Positions 21,442 through 33,204 of a stretch of 64,000 nt of DNA are shown in pieces. The position numbers and the translations under genes are program-made. The DNA comes from Paracyclopina nana (Eukaryota > Arthropoda > Copepoda > Cyclopoida > Cyclopettidae). Location: the NCBI GenBank assembly GCA_019096065.1, contig JAGUCH010000008.1, positions 3,105,001-3,169,000 of the forward strand, given 5' to 3'. The notes under the pieces were generated by a model. It saw only the letters and a list, made by a program, of their open reading frames with translations. It had not been told where the DNA came from and ran no database searches. Positions within the stretch are counted from its first letter, which is position 1. Every line of letters begins with the position of its first letter.

Positions 21442-24400
21442 TCACATATTTCGAACGGAGCTGTCCATGTCGGAAGGGGTGGAGGCAAGTGTGATAGTTT
21501 CTTTGGCTTCAGCAGGGTCCGAGTCTCCGTGCTCGTTCACTGCCGATACTCGGAACTTGTATTCACGCCCTTTCAACAGACCTTTCGCGTCAAACGTATT
21601 GCCATGGCTCTTTCCGCATGCCATCCAGCAGCCCCGATCCAACTCGAACCGCTCAATCTGGAAATTAGTGGTACAGGCCTGATGAAAAATTCATGCCCAA
21701 CTTTGCAACACTTAATCAATTTGCGCGCGAGCCGACGAGTAGTCGATACTCGGTGAAAGCAAATATTTATACAAAGGCTCTTCTTCAGGCTAGCAGGTAT
21801 ACGAAATTGGCTACTGCTGCTAATGACTAACAGCCCGAAGGCCTGAGCCATGACTCAAAGATACTTTTTCATGCTTGAAATCTGCCTCAAGACATATGAA
21901 TATTTTCCAATTGAACAACTTCAGATGTCAGATTATCTCTCACCTGGTAATGCTCAATGGGCGCTCCTCCGTCGTCCTTTGATCTTTTCCACATCAAGAC
22001 ACACTTATCCCCATCCACAGAGGCTGTCAAGCCCTCTGGTGGCTCCGGTCTATCCAGCACTCGCAGCTCTCCCTTGGCAGAGTCACTGCCAGAGCTGTTC
22101 CTCACCGTGCAGGCATATACACCCTTATGGCTTTTCGTCACGTTGGTTATGACCAATTTGGTGGAGTTCTCTGTGGTGGCGACGATAATGCTTTTGTCAG
22201 GGGTGGTCTGGAGAGGCTCATCCTCGTTGCCATCCTTGGTCCAAATCACGTCTGGAGTAGGAATTCCTTGGAAGGGGAGATCGAACTTGACCCGATCACC
22301 GGCAACGACCACAATGTCGTGGAGATTCTTCGCATCAATCAGTGGGGGAACTGAGGGAAGACGCATCAAATCGTGAACCGACTCCTTTTCCTCATTTGCA
22401 CTTACGTGATTTAGGCTTGGCCTCCTTTGCCCTTGATGGGTGGCTGGGATCACTCTTCCCAGCTCTGTTGATCGCTATTACTCTGAATTGGTATTCCTTG
22501 CCACTTTGGAGGCTCTGCAAGCTAACTCTCGTCTTTTTGGCATCGATGGTCTCCAAAAGCTGCCACTCGTCATCGCCTCGAGTTTTGGACTCGATATGAT
22601 AAGAGGTTATTGGGGCACCACCATCATCCAACGGAACTGACCACTCCACGTCCATATGGCGCTCTGACCAGTCGACCACATTTGGAGCACTCGGCGGCAG
22701 TGGAATGGCTTAACATGGCAAATAAACCATCGAATTGAGGCAAAGCAAAAGTAATTGAAGGTCTCTTACTATATTGGTCTTTGGCCACAATCAGCTTTGA
22801 CGTGGGCAAGGCATCAGATTCGCCAACGGCGTTTGAGGCCCTCACGGCAAAGCCATACTCGTGACTAGCCTCGAGGTCATTAACGTCGTATGCTGTCCCT
22901 GTAGTCGTTCCCTGCAGGTGAAGTAATAAAGGCAATTCACTCTATTTTTGGACTTCCCATTTTAGATCAAGCTTACATGAATTGCCCAGGCGTCAGATTG
23001 TGCGGTGAACTTTTCAACGATGTATTCAATAGGAAGCCCACCGTCATCTTTGGGAGGCTGCCAGCTAATCCTGCATCCACCCTTTGAAATGTTGGACACC
23101 AGCAGCCTATCCTCCGGCATCGAGGGCTTCGACACAACCGAGATCTCAATGCTTGAAGACCCTTTTCCTTCCATATTGACAGCGGTGCACACCAATGCTC
23201 CTTGATCCTTTCTCGTTAGGCCTTCCTTGACTAAGAATGACTTGTAGGGCTTAGAGTTGTCAATGATAATTCCGTTTCCAGGCGCCTCATTCAACTGCTT
23301 GCCACCCAAAGACCAAACGATCTCATGTGCAGGAGGTTCACCTTCGACGTCCACCTCGAAAGCCAAAGTTTCTCCTGCTTTGAACGTGACCACTTCCTTT
23401 GTTTGCACACCTTTGAAAGCAACTTTAGGCTTGAGAGCCTTGTACCTGAATGCAAAAAATGGAACAATCGTTAACATTTAGCTTATTGAAGCCAAAACGC
23501 ACCTGCAAATGAGTTGATCAGACTCAAGACTCCAAGGTCCGGGTCCGGCTGCATTTAGGGCTCTCACCCTGATTGTGTAACCTTGGCCGACCTCATAATG
23601 TGCCCTAGCTTCAAATCTGCACATGCACAGCTTATCCTCGCCAACTCGGAACCAATTGCTATCCCTCCACGACCTAGCTTCGAGTTGATAAGAGCTTATC
23701 TTATTCCCGCCATTATTTTTGGGCTCTTCCCATTTCACTTCGAAATGGTCAAAGTCGTATCCAATCAGCTCCGATTTTCCAGGAGATCCAGGAGGTCCAA
23801 ACGGATTCTCAGTGACAAAAGAGTCAAGTGACTCCAAGGCCTCTGACATTCCCTCGCTGTTGACTGCAATAACCTGGAATCAATAAAATCAAGATATGCC
23901 ATATTCTTTTAGGGGAAAAGCAATCATTTTCACGTTATACCTGCAGGCGATGCTCTTTTTCTGGCTTGAGGCCAGTCACACGACATTTGGTCACATTTCC
24001 GGCTGTTTTACCACACAAGACCCAGGACATTGAAGCCCCCTCTGCTTTCTCTATGATATAATGAGTTATGGGAGACCCTCCGTCATCCTCTGGAGCGTGC
24101 CATTCAACGGTGCAACCCTCAGCATAGATGTCATCGACCTTCAAAGGTCCTCTTGGCTTTGAAGGCTCGACCATGACAACAACTTCGACATCAGCCTGAT
24201 CTTGTCCATGGTCATTGTCAGCTTTGAGGGTGTAAATTCCAGTGTCGTCCCTCCGAGCGTTGGCCATCACCAGCTTTATGCTGTTGTCCCGCTCAATGAG
24301 TTCAACAGAGGGACAGGGCTTGATTTCAATCCTGCCATAGTACCAGCCCTTGATGGGAGCAGGTTCACCCTGGACCTTGGCACTGAGAGTGATGGTAGCT

Positions 24401-27400
24401 CCCTTAGAGACTCGAATGGGTTGCAAATTGTCTCGATTGATAATGGGTCTTTGCTTCTTGATCTACAGGAAAAAAAGAAATAACATAAAAGAATAAGTGA
24501 TCTCTGCAAGAATTGACTCACGCACACAAAGAAAATTCCATGGACAGAAAAATGAAAAAAGAAGTCAAAAGCCGTGACGAACAGAGATTCTGTCAAGTTA
24601 TGTGACCAGAACACCTCAACATTTCAAAGGATCAACTGACCTTGCAGACAATCTCATCGGTAGCTTCTGAAGGCCAACTAGGCCCAGCAGCATTGACGGC
24701 CTTGACGCGGAATCGATACGTGTGTCCTTCAGTCAAGTCCTTGACTTTGACCTCGGGAGTCGCGTCATCAGTAATCACTGCGGTCATCCAAGTCGAGCAG
24801 AATTGTTCAAACTCTCCCGTGAAGGCCGGTCCGGACTGAACGTTGGCCTTGGCCAAAGCTGCAGCTAGTGCAGGATTGGAAGGCTCCATTGCCTCTGCAT
24901 GGAAAGGCTATGTACATAAAAAAGCTAAAGCGAAATGACGTAGGTTCTACCTTCACGTTCTGTTTTCTCTGGTTGTTCAGCTTCATTCTCCTCATCGGCT
25001 CCGGTATCCTTTGGCACCATAAATGTCTCCTGCATCTCAACGATATAATGCTTGATGTTGCTCTCGCTAGGAGCCCACCAGGCCAGCTTGACCCATTTCT
25101 TGTCATAGTCAACAATCCTTGGATCTGCTGGCTGATCTGGAGGATCCATAGCTTGCTTGGCCATCATTGGAACTTTGGTTTCAAGAGCCTCTCCTTCGCC
25201 TTGAGCATTGAAAGCAGACACTCGGAACATGTAGACCCACGTTTCGACCAATCCCGTCACTTCGTACTCCAGAGTCTTCATGACAGCCATCGTTTTGCCA
25301 GTGAGCTTGCCACAAGCAACCCAGGTATCACGTTCCACATCTTTCTTCTCTATGGTGTAGCCCAAGATGGGAGACCCTCCGTCATCCTCAGGTTTCTTCC
25401 AGCTGAGCTTGCAGCCAGTCGGTCTGATGTTGCTGATCTCCAGGAATCCCTTAGGAATCGAAGGAGGAGCAAGAACATCAACTCTCACTTCTAGCTCGTC
25501 AAATCCAACATCATTTTTGACAACGATTTGGTAGTTTCCTGCGTCTGACCGCTTGATATCTCGAACTGTCAAGGTGGCCACACCATCAAAGAAATCAACT
25601 GAGGACCTGTCCGGAGCGACCTCCTGGATGGGCTTTCCTCCAGGGAAAAACCAAGAAATGGTCGGGGGAGGCTCGGCCCTGATTTCAGCCTCAAGTCTAG
25701 CCAAATATATCAAAAATTAGATACTAATGATTGATACAATTATTTTTTAAACCTGAGAGTTTGGGTTGCGTGAATAGTTTTCTCCACAGCAAAAACATCT
25801 CGGTTGATCTTTGGCTTGATGAACCTAATTTTAGCCAAAATGGTATTTGAAACGGGAGAAGGCTCCGACTCTCCGCCCTTGTTCAAGGCAACCACTCGGA
25901 ATTCATATTCATTCCCGACGCTCATGAATTTTCCCACTCTAAAGCTGAAACGTAAACAAAAAAGGACAGTTATTGTGTTTGGGTGGGTTGAATATTTTTT
26001 TCGCCAAACGCACTTGCTAAGCGCCAAATTTTCTAAACAGTGACACTTTTCAAAATATTAGTAGTTGGTACGCCTGTATTGCATGTAGTGATCATTTGTA
26101 GTCTTTCAGCGCAAAACTAATCATAAAACGCCAAAAAGCGAAGATTGTATCGATTTCGAGTTGGAAGCGCTGAAAATCAGCTGATAACAATTAACGAGTT
26201 TAACGAAAAATCGTACTTGTTCTCACTTCCACCGGCTGTGCCAGCGACATTCCAAGCTCTACGATCCCTGTTCCTAACTTCCACTCGGTATCCGGATATT
26301 TCTGCTCCGCCATCATCAGCAGAAGCTTTCCAGGTTAGTTCGGCAAAGTCTTCACCCCAATCTTGAACCGTTGGTTTTCCCGGAGGACTCGGCGGATCAA
26401 ACGGGTTCTTTGCAATGATTTCCTCTTCAGTCTCCAAATCAGGTGAGTCACCGAGCTGATTGACAGCTCTCACCAAGAACTTGTAAGTATGGCCTTCTAC
26501 CAAATTGGGCACATGGAGGGATAGCCCGCAGACATTTTTCACTGGAAGCCAATTTCCCACCGAGGTGTCATTTTTCTCAACTTCGTAATGGGTGATTTGG
26601 TAGCCTCCGTTATCAGTGGGTGGCTTCCAGTTGAGAAGGCAGGATTTTTTGGTGATTTCACTCACTGTCAAGGGTCCTCCAGGGACGGCAGGTTTGCCAA
26701 CAACGTTGATTTCGATTTCGGCACTGTCCTCTCCCCACTGAAACAAAAAATAGCTTAAAATTGGGTTCTTTATAATAGGAATTAGTAGCCCACTTGATTT
26801 TTGGCCTTGAGGGTGTATTTTCCGCTCAGAGTTCTAAGGGCGGGGATAAACATCAGTTTGGCCACATTGGGGTTGTGCACTACTTTAATTCCATTTCCAG
26901 TGGTCAGTTCAGATTCATTTTGGAACCAGGTGGTCGTAGGAGTGGGAACTCCATCAACTGGAACCTCCAGAACGAGTTGTTGGTTGACTTTGCAGACCAC
27001 AGTGCCGCCTTCTCCCAAGCCAGATCTGTCAATGGTTGGAGGAGACTTGGATGATTTGATCAGTTTAGGCTCGGTGGCATCCGAGGGATCCCCAGTGCCT
27101 GCCCTGTTCATAGCAGAGACCTGAGAATGAGATGATGATCTTAGAAACGTGATTCTTCTTCTGGAAATCCTCAGCTATCTTACTCTGAACTGGTATTTCA
27201 AGTTTGTGGTCAAGTCCGGAACCGTTTCGACCAGAAACTTTTTGGGCTTCACTTTTGGACCTTCCTGCCATTCCTCATCTTTGGCTCCCTTGAACTCAAT
27301 GATGTACTCCTTGATGGGAGCTCCTCCGTCCTTCTTGGGTTCTTTCCATTTCAGTGTGGCAGATGTGGCTTGCACATCCGTGACTTCCACATTTTGAGGC

Positions 27401-27453
27401 GCGCTTGGAGGTGATGACTCTCCAGCTAGGTCATCATCCTCAATCGGACTCAT
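21442..27453 (-). CDS. Twitchin/projectin-like Ig and fibronectin III protein, kinase-less (13 exons)
   Basis: A 1579-residue muscle-type modular protein. Exons (minus): 27453-27184, 27120-26794, 26737-26217, 25944-25753, 25696-24951, 24894-24641, 24462-23941, 23873-23503, 23445-22977, 22911-22770, 22708-22406, 22350-21944, 21657-21442; every junction keeps frame. Domain order is Fn3, then Ig-Fn3-Fn3 four times, then Ig-Fn3: ten Fn3 (repeated KDDGGAPI or DDGGSPI, and EYKFRVSAVN) and five Ig (GVPTPTTTW, GEPAPIKGW and similar). This is the A-band pattern of twitchin and titin that interacts with myosin. There is no kinase domain and no signal peptide. The start ATG lies 2 bases after a strong acceptor, so a 5' UTR intron is likely; whether coding exons exist further upstream cannot be excluded, but none is seen up to 29 kb. 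Confidence 0.85.
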
Positions 27454-29017
27454 GCTGCAGCCGAGAAAGAATGCGAGGAATGAAAAATTGGGAAAAAAGC
27501 CTCAGCTTTTTTGTCCATTTCTACGCACGGCCCTGAACTTGAGTTGTTGGCCCGAAATGATATGCAAAAGTTTGCTGTAAGGTCATAAAGCAAGGCTGCA
27601 TAGCATAAATCGAATTCTCGACACATCTACGGCTATCTAACGGACACTTGGTAAAAGATTACCCAAAGCGAGCGTAGAATAAGCTGCAAATCTGCTTTTC
27701 ATTTCTTTTGTAGTTTGCTGGGTAAAGTCAATTTTTCCTCTGAACTAAGCTAATTGAAGTGACATCCTTCGATGAGCTCTACATGTAGCATGTTTTTGCC
27801 TCGGGCACAATTATGTGAAATGTGCATGGCTCAGTTGATTCAGAGCTTAAAAACCAAGGAGGACCAGATATAGAAAGCTTGTTATCTTGCCAATTTGAAA
27901 GCGTTGAATGAATTCCCTATGAAGCAAGAAAGTCAGGACAGCAAAGTGTTATCACAACCCCGCTTATGCAGTAACTTTGCATTGATGATACGTGTTTTTA
28001 CGTTTCCAGCGTCGTGGAAAGGTCAATTTGGACCACTTAATGCACCTTCTGATCATTAGCTAAAGCTCAAGTTTCCAGGTTGTCTACTACAGTAATACAA
28101 ACTCTGCTTTCTCTGTATTCTGCAGACAATTTCGCTAAAATATAGCAGCTTTCACATTATGCATTTGAAATCTTTTAAATCCTTACCTTTATGAAAAGAA
28201 TCCAATGCAGGGTCTAGAATATATATGCTTCAGTAGATCGAGCAACGGTACACTAAGCAAAGTAACGTGAGTGAAAGCTCAACAACTACTGCTACTTTTT
28301 GTTCCGGGTGCCTATGTATCCAAGGCACAACAATTACTGAACAGCTCAAGAGCCAACTACATCTTCGAAATGGCTTTCCAAATTTTTTCGCTGTTGGCCT
28401 GCTAGTTTTCTCGAGTCGTGTCACGTCAGTGCTGCACTCTCGGTCATTTCCGAGAGCTTTTGGACAGTTGCTGTGGGTCTTTTCAACCTTCACCCTGAGC
28501 GAGGGCAGATTTCGACCCTGCGAGCAGCAGATCTCTTGTAGTGACAACTAGTTAACACGTTCTAGGATTCGAATCAGCCCAATTAGGGCTAGAGCAAGCG
28601 AATTCTTTAATCAATCCACAATTTCTTATAAGAAGGCCATTTTCATCATTATCTTGCAAGATCTGAGGGAAAAATTAAGAGTTTTTCTCCATTTTTCTTG
28701 GCCTAAATGCTGGATTTCCTTGAGAGTTGCGGAGGATTTGTACTTATGTCATAAACTCGTTTCTGCATTCAAACAGGTTTTTCAAGCAAGGAAAAACCCA
28801 GGCTTTGAGTGGTTCATGCACATGGACTTCCTGGTAATGTTGTTTCTATTCAAGCACGGGTTTTTCCTTTTGTGTAATTGTTGCAAGTAGAAATTGCAAA
28901 CTCAGTTTATTGCTTGACAGAAAAAATATATATATGTGGCGAGTAGAATATTGGTGCTTCAAAAAAGCCATACAAATAGTATACAACTATATATAATTTT
29001 GCTATGAGAAAATCCTC
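27454..29017. other. Upstream region of Ig/Fn3 gene
   Basis: No gene is supported. A long pyrimidine tract on the minus strand ends in an AG at 27456, so the first exon of the Ig/Fn3 gene should lie somewhere here or beyond. Open frames at 28230-28551 on both strands have no domain and look like chance. Confidence 0.4.
28906..28911 (-). terminator. Poly(A) signal of fructose-2,6-bisphosphatase gene
   Basis: Minus-strand AATAAA about 105 bases past the stop at 29018-29020. Confidence 0.55.
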
Positions 29018-29977
29018 TTAAATGTGGGCTGGCACTGATGCGAGGGCATCATGAAGGGGCCTGTCAACCCTGCAGTTGGAAGGCTTAGGTCTGTACGTGT
29101 CCACACACTCCACGGCCATCTTGACCTCTTCGATGAGCGTGGAGCCATCGTAATCAATTGTCACTTTGAACAAAGTGTGCAACGGTACGTTTTCATATGG
29201 CAACGTACTCATGGAGTGTTTCTTCAAGAAGTTGACCAGGCATCTGAGAACAGCTTGGTGGGAAATGATGAGAAGATTGTTGGTGGTCAGCATGGTTGGA
29301 ATGATTTCGTTCAACCTCCTGCAAATGAAAAAAACCGAATTTTGACGATACTGTTGAAAATTAGAGTTGAGAGATGGCTTACGTGCAAACGTCGATGTAT
29401 GATTCTCCGAGCGGGTATCTGTACCTCAGCTTGTCTTGATCTCGCTCTGCAAAGTCCTTTGGATACTGCAAGGCGATTTCCTCATAGGACATGCCATCGT
29501 GCCTGAAAATGTCAAGTGTCAACATTGCCAGCCAAAAGAAGAAGCTTTAAATCACTTACAGTCCAGCGTTGATTTCGTTGAGTTGAGGGACAATTTCTTT
29601 GCTGGCATCGATCTTGCTCGCGGTCTGCTGAGTCCGGATCAATTCGCTAGTCCAGACCTACAGCGAAAATGTGTATATATACGCGAGGCACAAAGAGCTG
29701 GCAGGTATGAATTTGCGTCGTTGAAGCAATTGCTGAAGGCTGTCAAAGTACAAACCTTCAGGTCGTGCATGTCGAGCTGGTTGAAGTAGGCTGCGAGCAT
29801 GTTGGCATATTTTTCTCCATTGGGGCTGAGTCCAGCATTGCCGCCAATCTTTCCGAACCGGTTGTTCTCGCTCTCTCCGTGTCTGGAGAAGTAGAAGACG
29901 GTGCCGGGTCTTGCGCAGGAGTAGAGTGGTGCGAAAACGTGGTCCTCTTCTTGCATGCTGCTGTCAATGATAGGCAT
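29018..29977 (-). CDS. Stand-alone fructose-2,6-bisphosphatase (PFKFB C-terminal half, 4 exons)
   Basis: Hydrolyses fructose-2,6-bisphosphate, the activator of phosphofructokinase. Exons 29977-29756, 29657-29560, 29502-29383, 29318-29018; 246 residues. The histidine-phosphatase core of bifunctional PFKFB is intact: SRHGESENN (His33), RTQQTA (Arg82), NEINAG (Glu102), DKLRYRYPLGESY, ISHQAVLRC (His167) and PLHTLFKV. The PFKFB spacing, especially the Y-R-Y-P-x-GESY block, separates it from TIGAR and phosphoglycerate mutases. The N-terminal 6-phosphofructo-2-kinase domain (about 230 residues, P-loop) is not present in the 3 kb upstream on this strand. The ATG at 29977 is the first in the open exon; an out-of-frame upstream ATG at 30083 opens a frame that overlaps it. 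Confidence 0.82.
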
Positions 29978-31494
29978 CTTGGAAGTAGTCACCTTTCCAA
30001 GGATATGCGGAGAACGAGGAGGATTTGATGGTGTTTGCTCTCGTGGACTTCAAGCTCCAGACCTTAGGGATGATGGGTTCCATTCACGACAAGCTTGAGA
30101 TTTGGAGAGAGAGAAAGAGTAGTAGATATTGTATGGCGTCCACTCGTCGCAGTTCGCTCTGCTGGAATGAACCTTGGACTGGATCTGAGGATCGCGTTGG
30201 GAGATCGTCGCACAGTTGTACGTAGTAGAGCTATGTACTAGAGCAGCAAGCGAACAACGCAGCATTGGGCATGCAGCGAGGCACGCGATAGCTATCGGAG
30301 TCTCCCCAGTGCGCATGCCTAGCATTGCCTCTGAGGTCAAAGTGTCGGGCACTGTAGCAGGGGAAACTTTGAGCTGGCCCAGTTGCCAGGAGGACATTTT
30401 AAAGAGCTGCCTTTTGTCGCCAGTGCTAACTCGATCCTTTGTAGTTACTTTTCATTTGCAATAATAATGAGGGACGCCAAGCAATTTTAACCACCATCAG
30501 CTGGTGCGGCCGACCGTCGCGTCTATATAGTATTTTTAGTGCAATTTTCAAACCAGCTGTAGTTAAACATGACATGGATGTTCTTACCATTGACTGGCAA
30601 ATGTACCGTCCTACTCGTCTGGAGCAACGCGATCGACTGATCTCGAGTGCGAATGTTTGCTGATAAAGCTCTGCACATGCGGCTTTACTCATATATACAC
30701 TGCTTTTTGACTTTTTTGTGCCGTGCAGATATATGCTGCGCTGCATGCGTCACCTCTGAAATATTAGCACTTAATTGCGTCTTTGTTTGATATATACATA
30801 TACTATGGTGCTTACCTTTATAGTGGTTAAGCGCGCGCCGTTAGCCCTATTTTCCGCGTTAAAAAATTAGACGTCCGAGGCTGAGCCGGCTCCGATGATT
30901 CGAGCATTGTACCTATAACTCCATTTGTGCTCTCTAGTGAACTAAAAATTCCATTACATAACTTTGATAATGGATGCATAAGTGGAGATAATGCAAAAAA
31001 AGTTTTCTATTGGGTCAAGTTTCAGCCTCTTGTAGCTCCCTTCGCATTTTGATGAAAATGGGTACATATCATGCAAGACCGCTTCTCTCGAAGAAACTGG
31101 TGATATCCAGCCTACCCGATCTTTTTCCATTGGAAACAACACTTTGGCCTTTGATTGCTTTGCTGTGTCAGTGTTTTTTCCTCACAAACGCGCGTGTACT
31201 ATACGAGTTCCAGTGAAATTTTGGGTCATTGGCTTTGATCGCTCAAAAACAGTTCAAAAGTACGAATTACGTTGACGAGAACCCTCGAGAAATTTTAATC
31301 TTCACGATGAAGAAATAAAGCTAGCAGAAAAAAAGCTGATCATGTGGAATGTCGAAGGTCTGCTTGTTTTATTTGCGCATTTGAATCCATCGTACGATCA
31401 AGTCGAGCCCCCAATTCCATTTAAGTCTACGATGAACGTCCATGACCTCCTAACAGGATTTTTATGATACGCATTTTTTGTCACTTCTTCGTTA
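29978..31494. other. Upstream region of bisphosphatase gene and 3' flank of secreted-protein gene
   Basis: No gene is supported. The minus-strand frames at 30050-30397 and 30426-30746 were searched for the missing PFKFB kinase (P-loop GLPARGK) and do not contain it. A 39-codon upstream open frame runs 30083-29964 on the minus strand. Confidence 0.45.
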
Positions 31495-32691
31495 TCATCC
31501 GCTCGTTTGAATGCCACCATAATTATAAGTCTTTTTCGGCCTTTTTGCGCGTTTCCTTTTCGGCTTGAAGAGGTTTTTGAGCAAATTCTCCTTTTTGGGC
31601 TTCTTGCCATAGTGACTGATATATTTAGGAACAGGTCGTAGGATTGCAATATTTGGGTTAATGCTTGGCGGGGGCGTGGCTGATGGGAAAGAGGTGTGCA
31701 CGTTGGAGTACACCTCTCTGTTCTGCTGGGCATAATAAACGACCTCTGCTTGGGTCGGTTGTACCGAGTCATCTTTGGGTGGAGGACCGTAGAAATTGGC
31801 TGGAGGTGGGTAGTGTGATTGATGCTTCTGGAAGTAAGGTGACTCCCTCTTGCGTTGAGGTGAATTCACCTGAACTTCTGCTGGTTGTTTTTCAAGCGGT
31901 TTCCAATCAGATTGCAACCTTTCAAATATTGACGAGCCTTCTGGAACTGCGGGGAAAACAGGTCCGTCAGTGAAGAAAAATTTGAACACTTCGTTCGAAA
32001 CATTTTTTTCCGTGCTCGTTGTTTCAGGGTCGGCCTTTTTTGAGCTGTACTGCATACTGGTCAATATTTCAGGATTCTCGTCTTTGTTGAAGAATCCTTG
32101 AATGCTCGACCACAAAGAAGGAGCGATGCCTGTGGACTCGCTTTTTTCGTCTATGGCTTCATCTTCATCTTTTATTGCAGCATGCATGCTCGTTAAGACA
32201 GCCTCCGATTTGGACACTTGAGGCTTCTTAAGGCTGCTTGCATTCATGCTAGTCTGTACTTGTGCATCTTTTTTAAATTCGTTCTCTTCTTCGGCAGATT
32301 CTTTGGAAGTCTGTTGTCCGACTACGAAAGAGTCGACGATTTTCAAGCTTGATGTTTTACTTTTATTCGGCTCTGTGAACACTTCTGCACTTGCTCCCAC
32401 TTGGAACAGCTTGCCTATGACAAATGTTCCTCCATTTGGGCCCACTGCTATTTCTTTTTGGCTGATGCTTTCATCTTTAATGGGACCTTCTTCTACGATG
32501 AGTTCTTCATTGGCACTTGCAGCAGTATTCGAGACATTATAAGGGTCCATTGTAGTGGAAAATTCTGTTGTACCAGGAACTAGCTCGAATTTGTACACTT
32601 GTTGCGATGGCTCAAAATCATCTGTAGCCCCGTCACTTTGCACGTAACTATTAAGAAGTGCTAAGCTGATCAATGCTCTGGCCAAGATCAT
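31495..32691 (-). CDS. Secreted, low-complexity protein with basic C terminus (unrecognised)
   Basis: A single-exon frame of 398 residues starting at an ATG. The first 20 or so residues form a clear signal peptide (MILARALISLALLNSYVQS). The rest is mostly disordered and acidic, with three loose repeats around a TSM core (QTSMNASS, LTSMHAAI, LTSMQYSS), a Pro/Tyr-rich part (HYPPPANFYGPPP) and a very basic tail (LFKPKRKRAKRPKK) with furin-like dibasic sites. I do not recognise the family. It may be a matrix or cuticle component, or a precursor cleaved at its basic sites; that is inference only. It is transcribed away from COPS7, with 513 bases between the starts. Confidence 0.7.
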   Translation of the reverse strand: MILARALISLALLNSYVQSDGATDDFEPSQQVYKFELVPGTTEFSTTMDPYNVSNTAASANEELIVEEGPIKDESISQKEIAVGPNGGTFVIGKLFQVGASAEVFTEPNKSKTSSLKIVDSFVVGQQTSKESAEEENEFKKDAQVQTSMNASSLKKPQVSKSEAVLTSMHAAIKDEDEAIDEKSESTGIAPSLWSSIQGFFNKDENPEILTSMQYSSKKADPETTSTEKNVSNEVFKFFFTDGPVFPAVPEGSSIFERLQSDWKPLEKQPAEVQVNSPQRKRESPYFQKHQSHYPPPANFYGPPPKDDSVQPTQAEVVYYAQQNREVYSNVHTSFPSATPPPSINPNIAILRPVPKYISHYGKKPKKENLLKNLFKPKRKRAKRPKKTYNYGGIQTSG

Positions 32692-33204
32692 GATTACATT
32701 TCGCTATGGCAGCCAGAATCCAACTGAATGTCAATGGCAATTTCACGCGAGGACATTTTTGGAAGTTCACTTGTGACAGTGCCAAACTGCTTGCTCATTT
32801 TTCACATCAGTGCGCAGCACGGACAAATTATGGCCTCTGAGGTCATTTGTTTTCCACCTTTTGCCAGCCGTGAGATAATTTTACGAGCGATTGCACGGCA
32901 TCGATTCAATTTGTTTCCTGCTGTAAATCCTAATTAGACGCAAGGTCAGCAATTATAAAGTCAATTCCAATGATCATTTTTAAAAATGCACTCTAATTTC
33001 TACTCTTTCCCCTCTTTTTGCAGGCATCTGCATCTTTTTTAAAAACTTCCTGATTTATAAATCAAGGTTGAAATGTGGCCTTTTTTGTGGCAGTACAATG
33101 CTGAAAAGTGCCAAAATATTATCTGGTAACGCTGTGGGCAAGAGTGAGGAATCAAAACAAAATATTGCTCTTTCTGTTTTTTAGCCGAGTGAAATATTAG
33201 GAAA
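32692..33204. promoter_or_regulatory. Divergent promoter region (secreted protein / COPS7)
   Basis: Head-to-head starts 513 bases apart, so both promoters lie here or overlap. No canonical TATA box stands out. Confidence 0.45.

Noticed and set aside
30050-30746. Minus-strand frames upstream of the bisphosphatase as possible PFKFB kinase
   Set aside because: No P-loop or other kinase motif in any frame.
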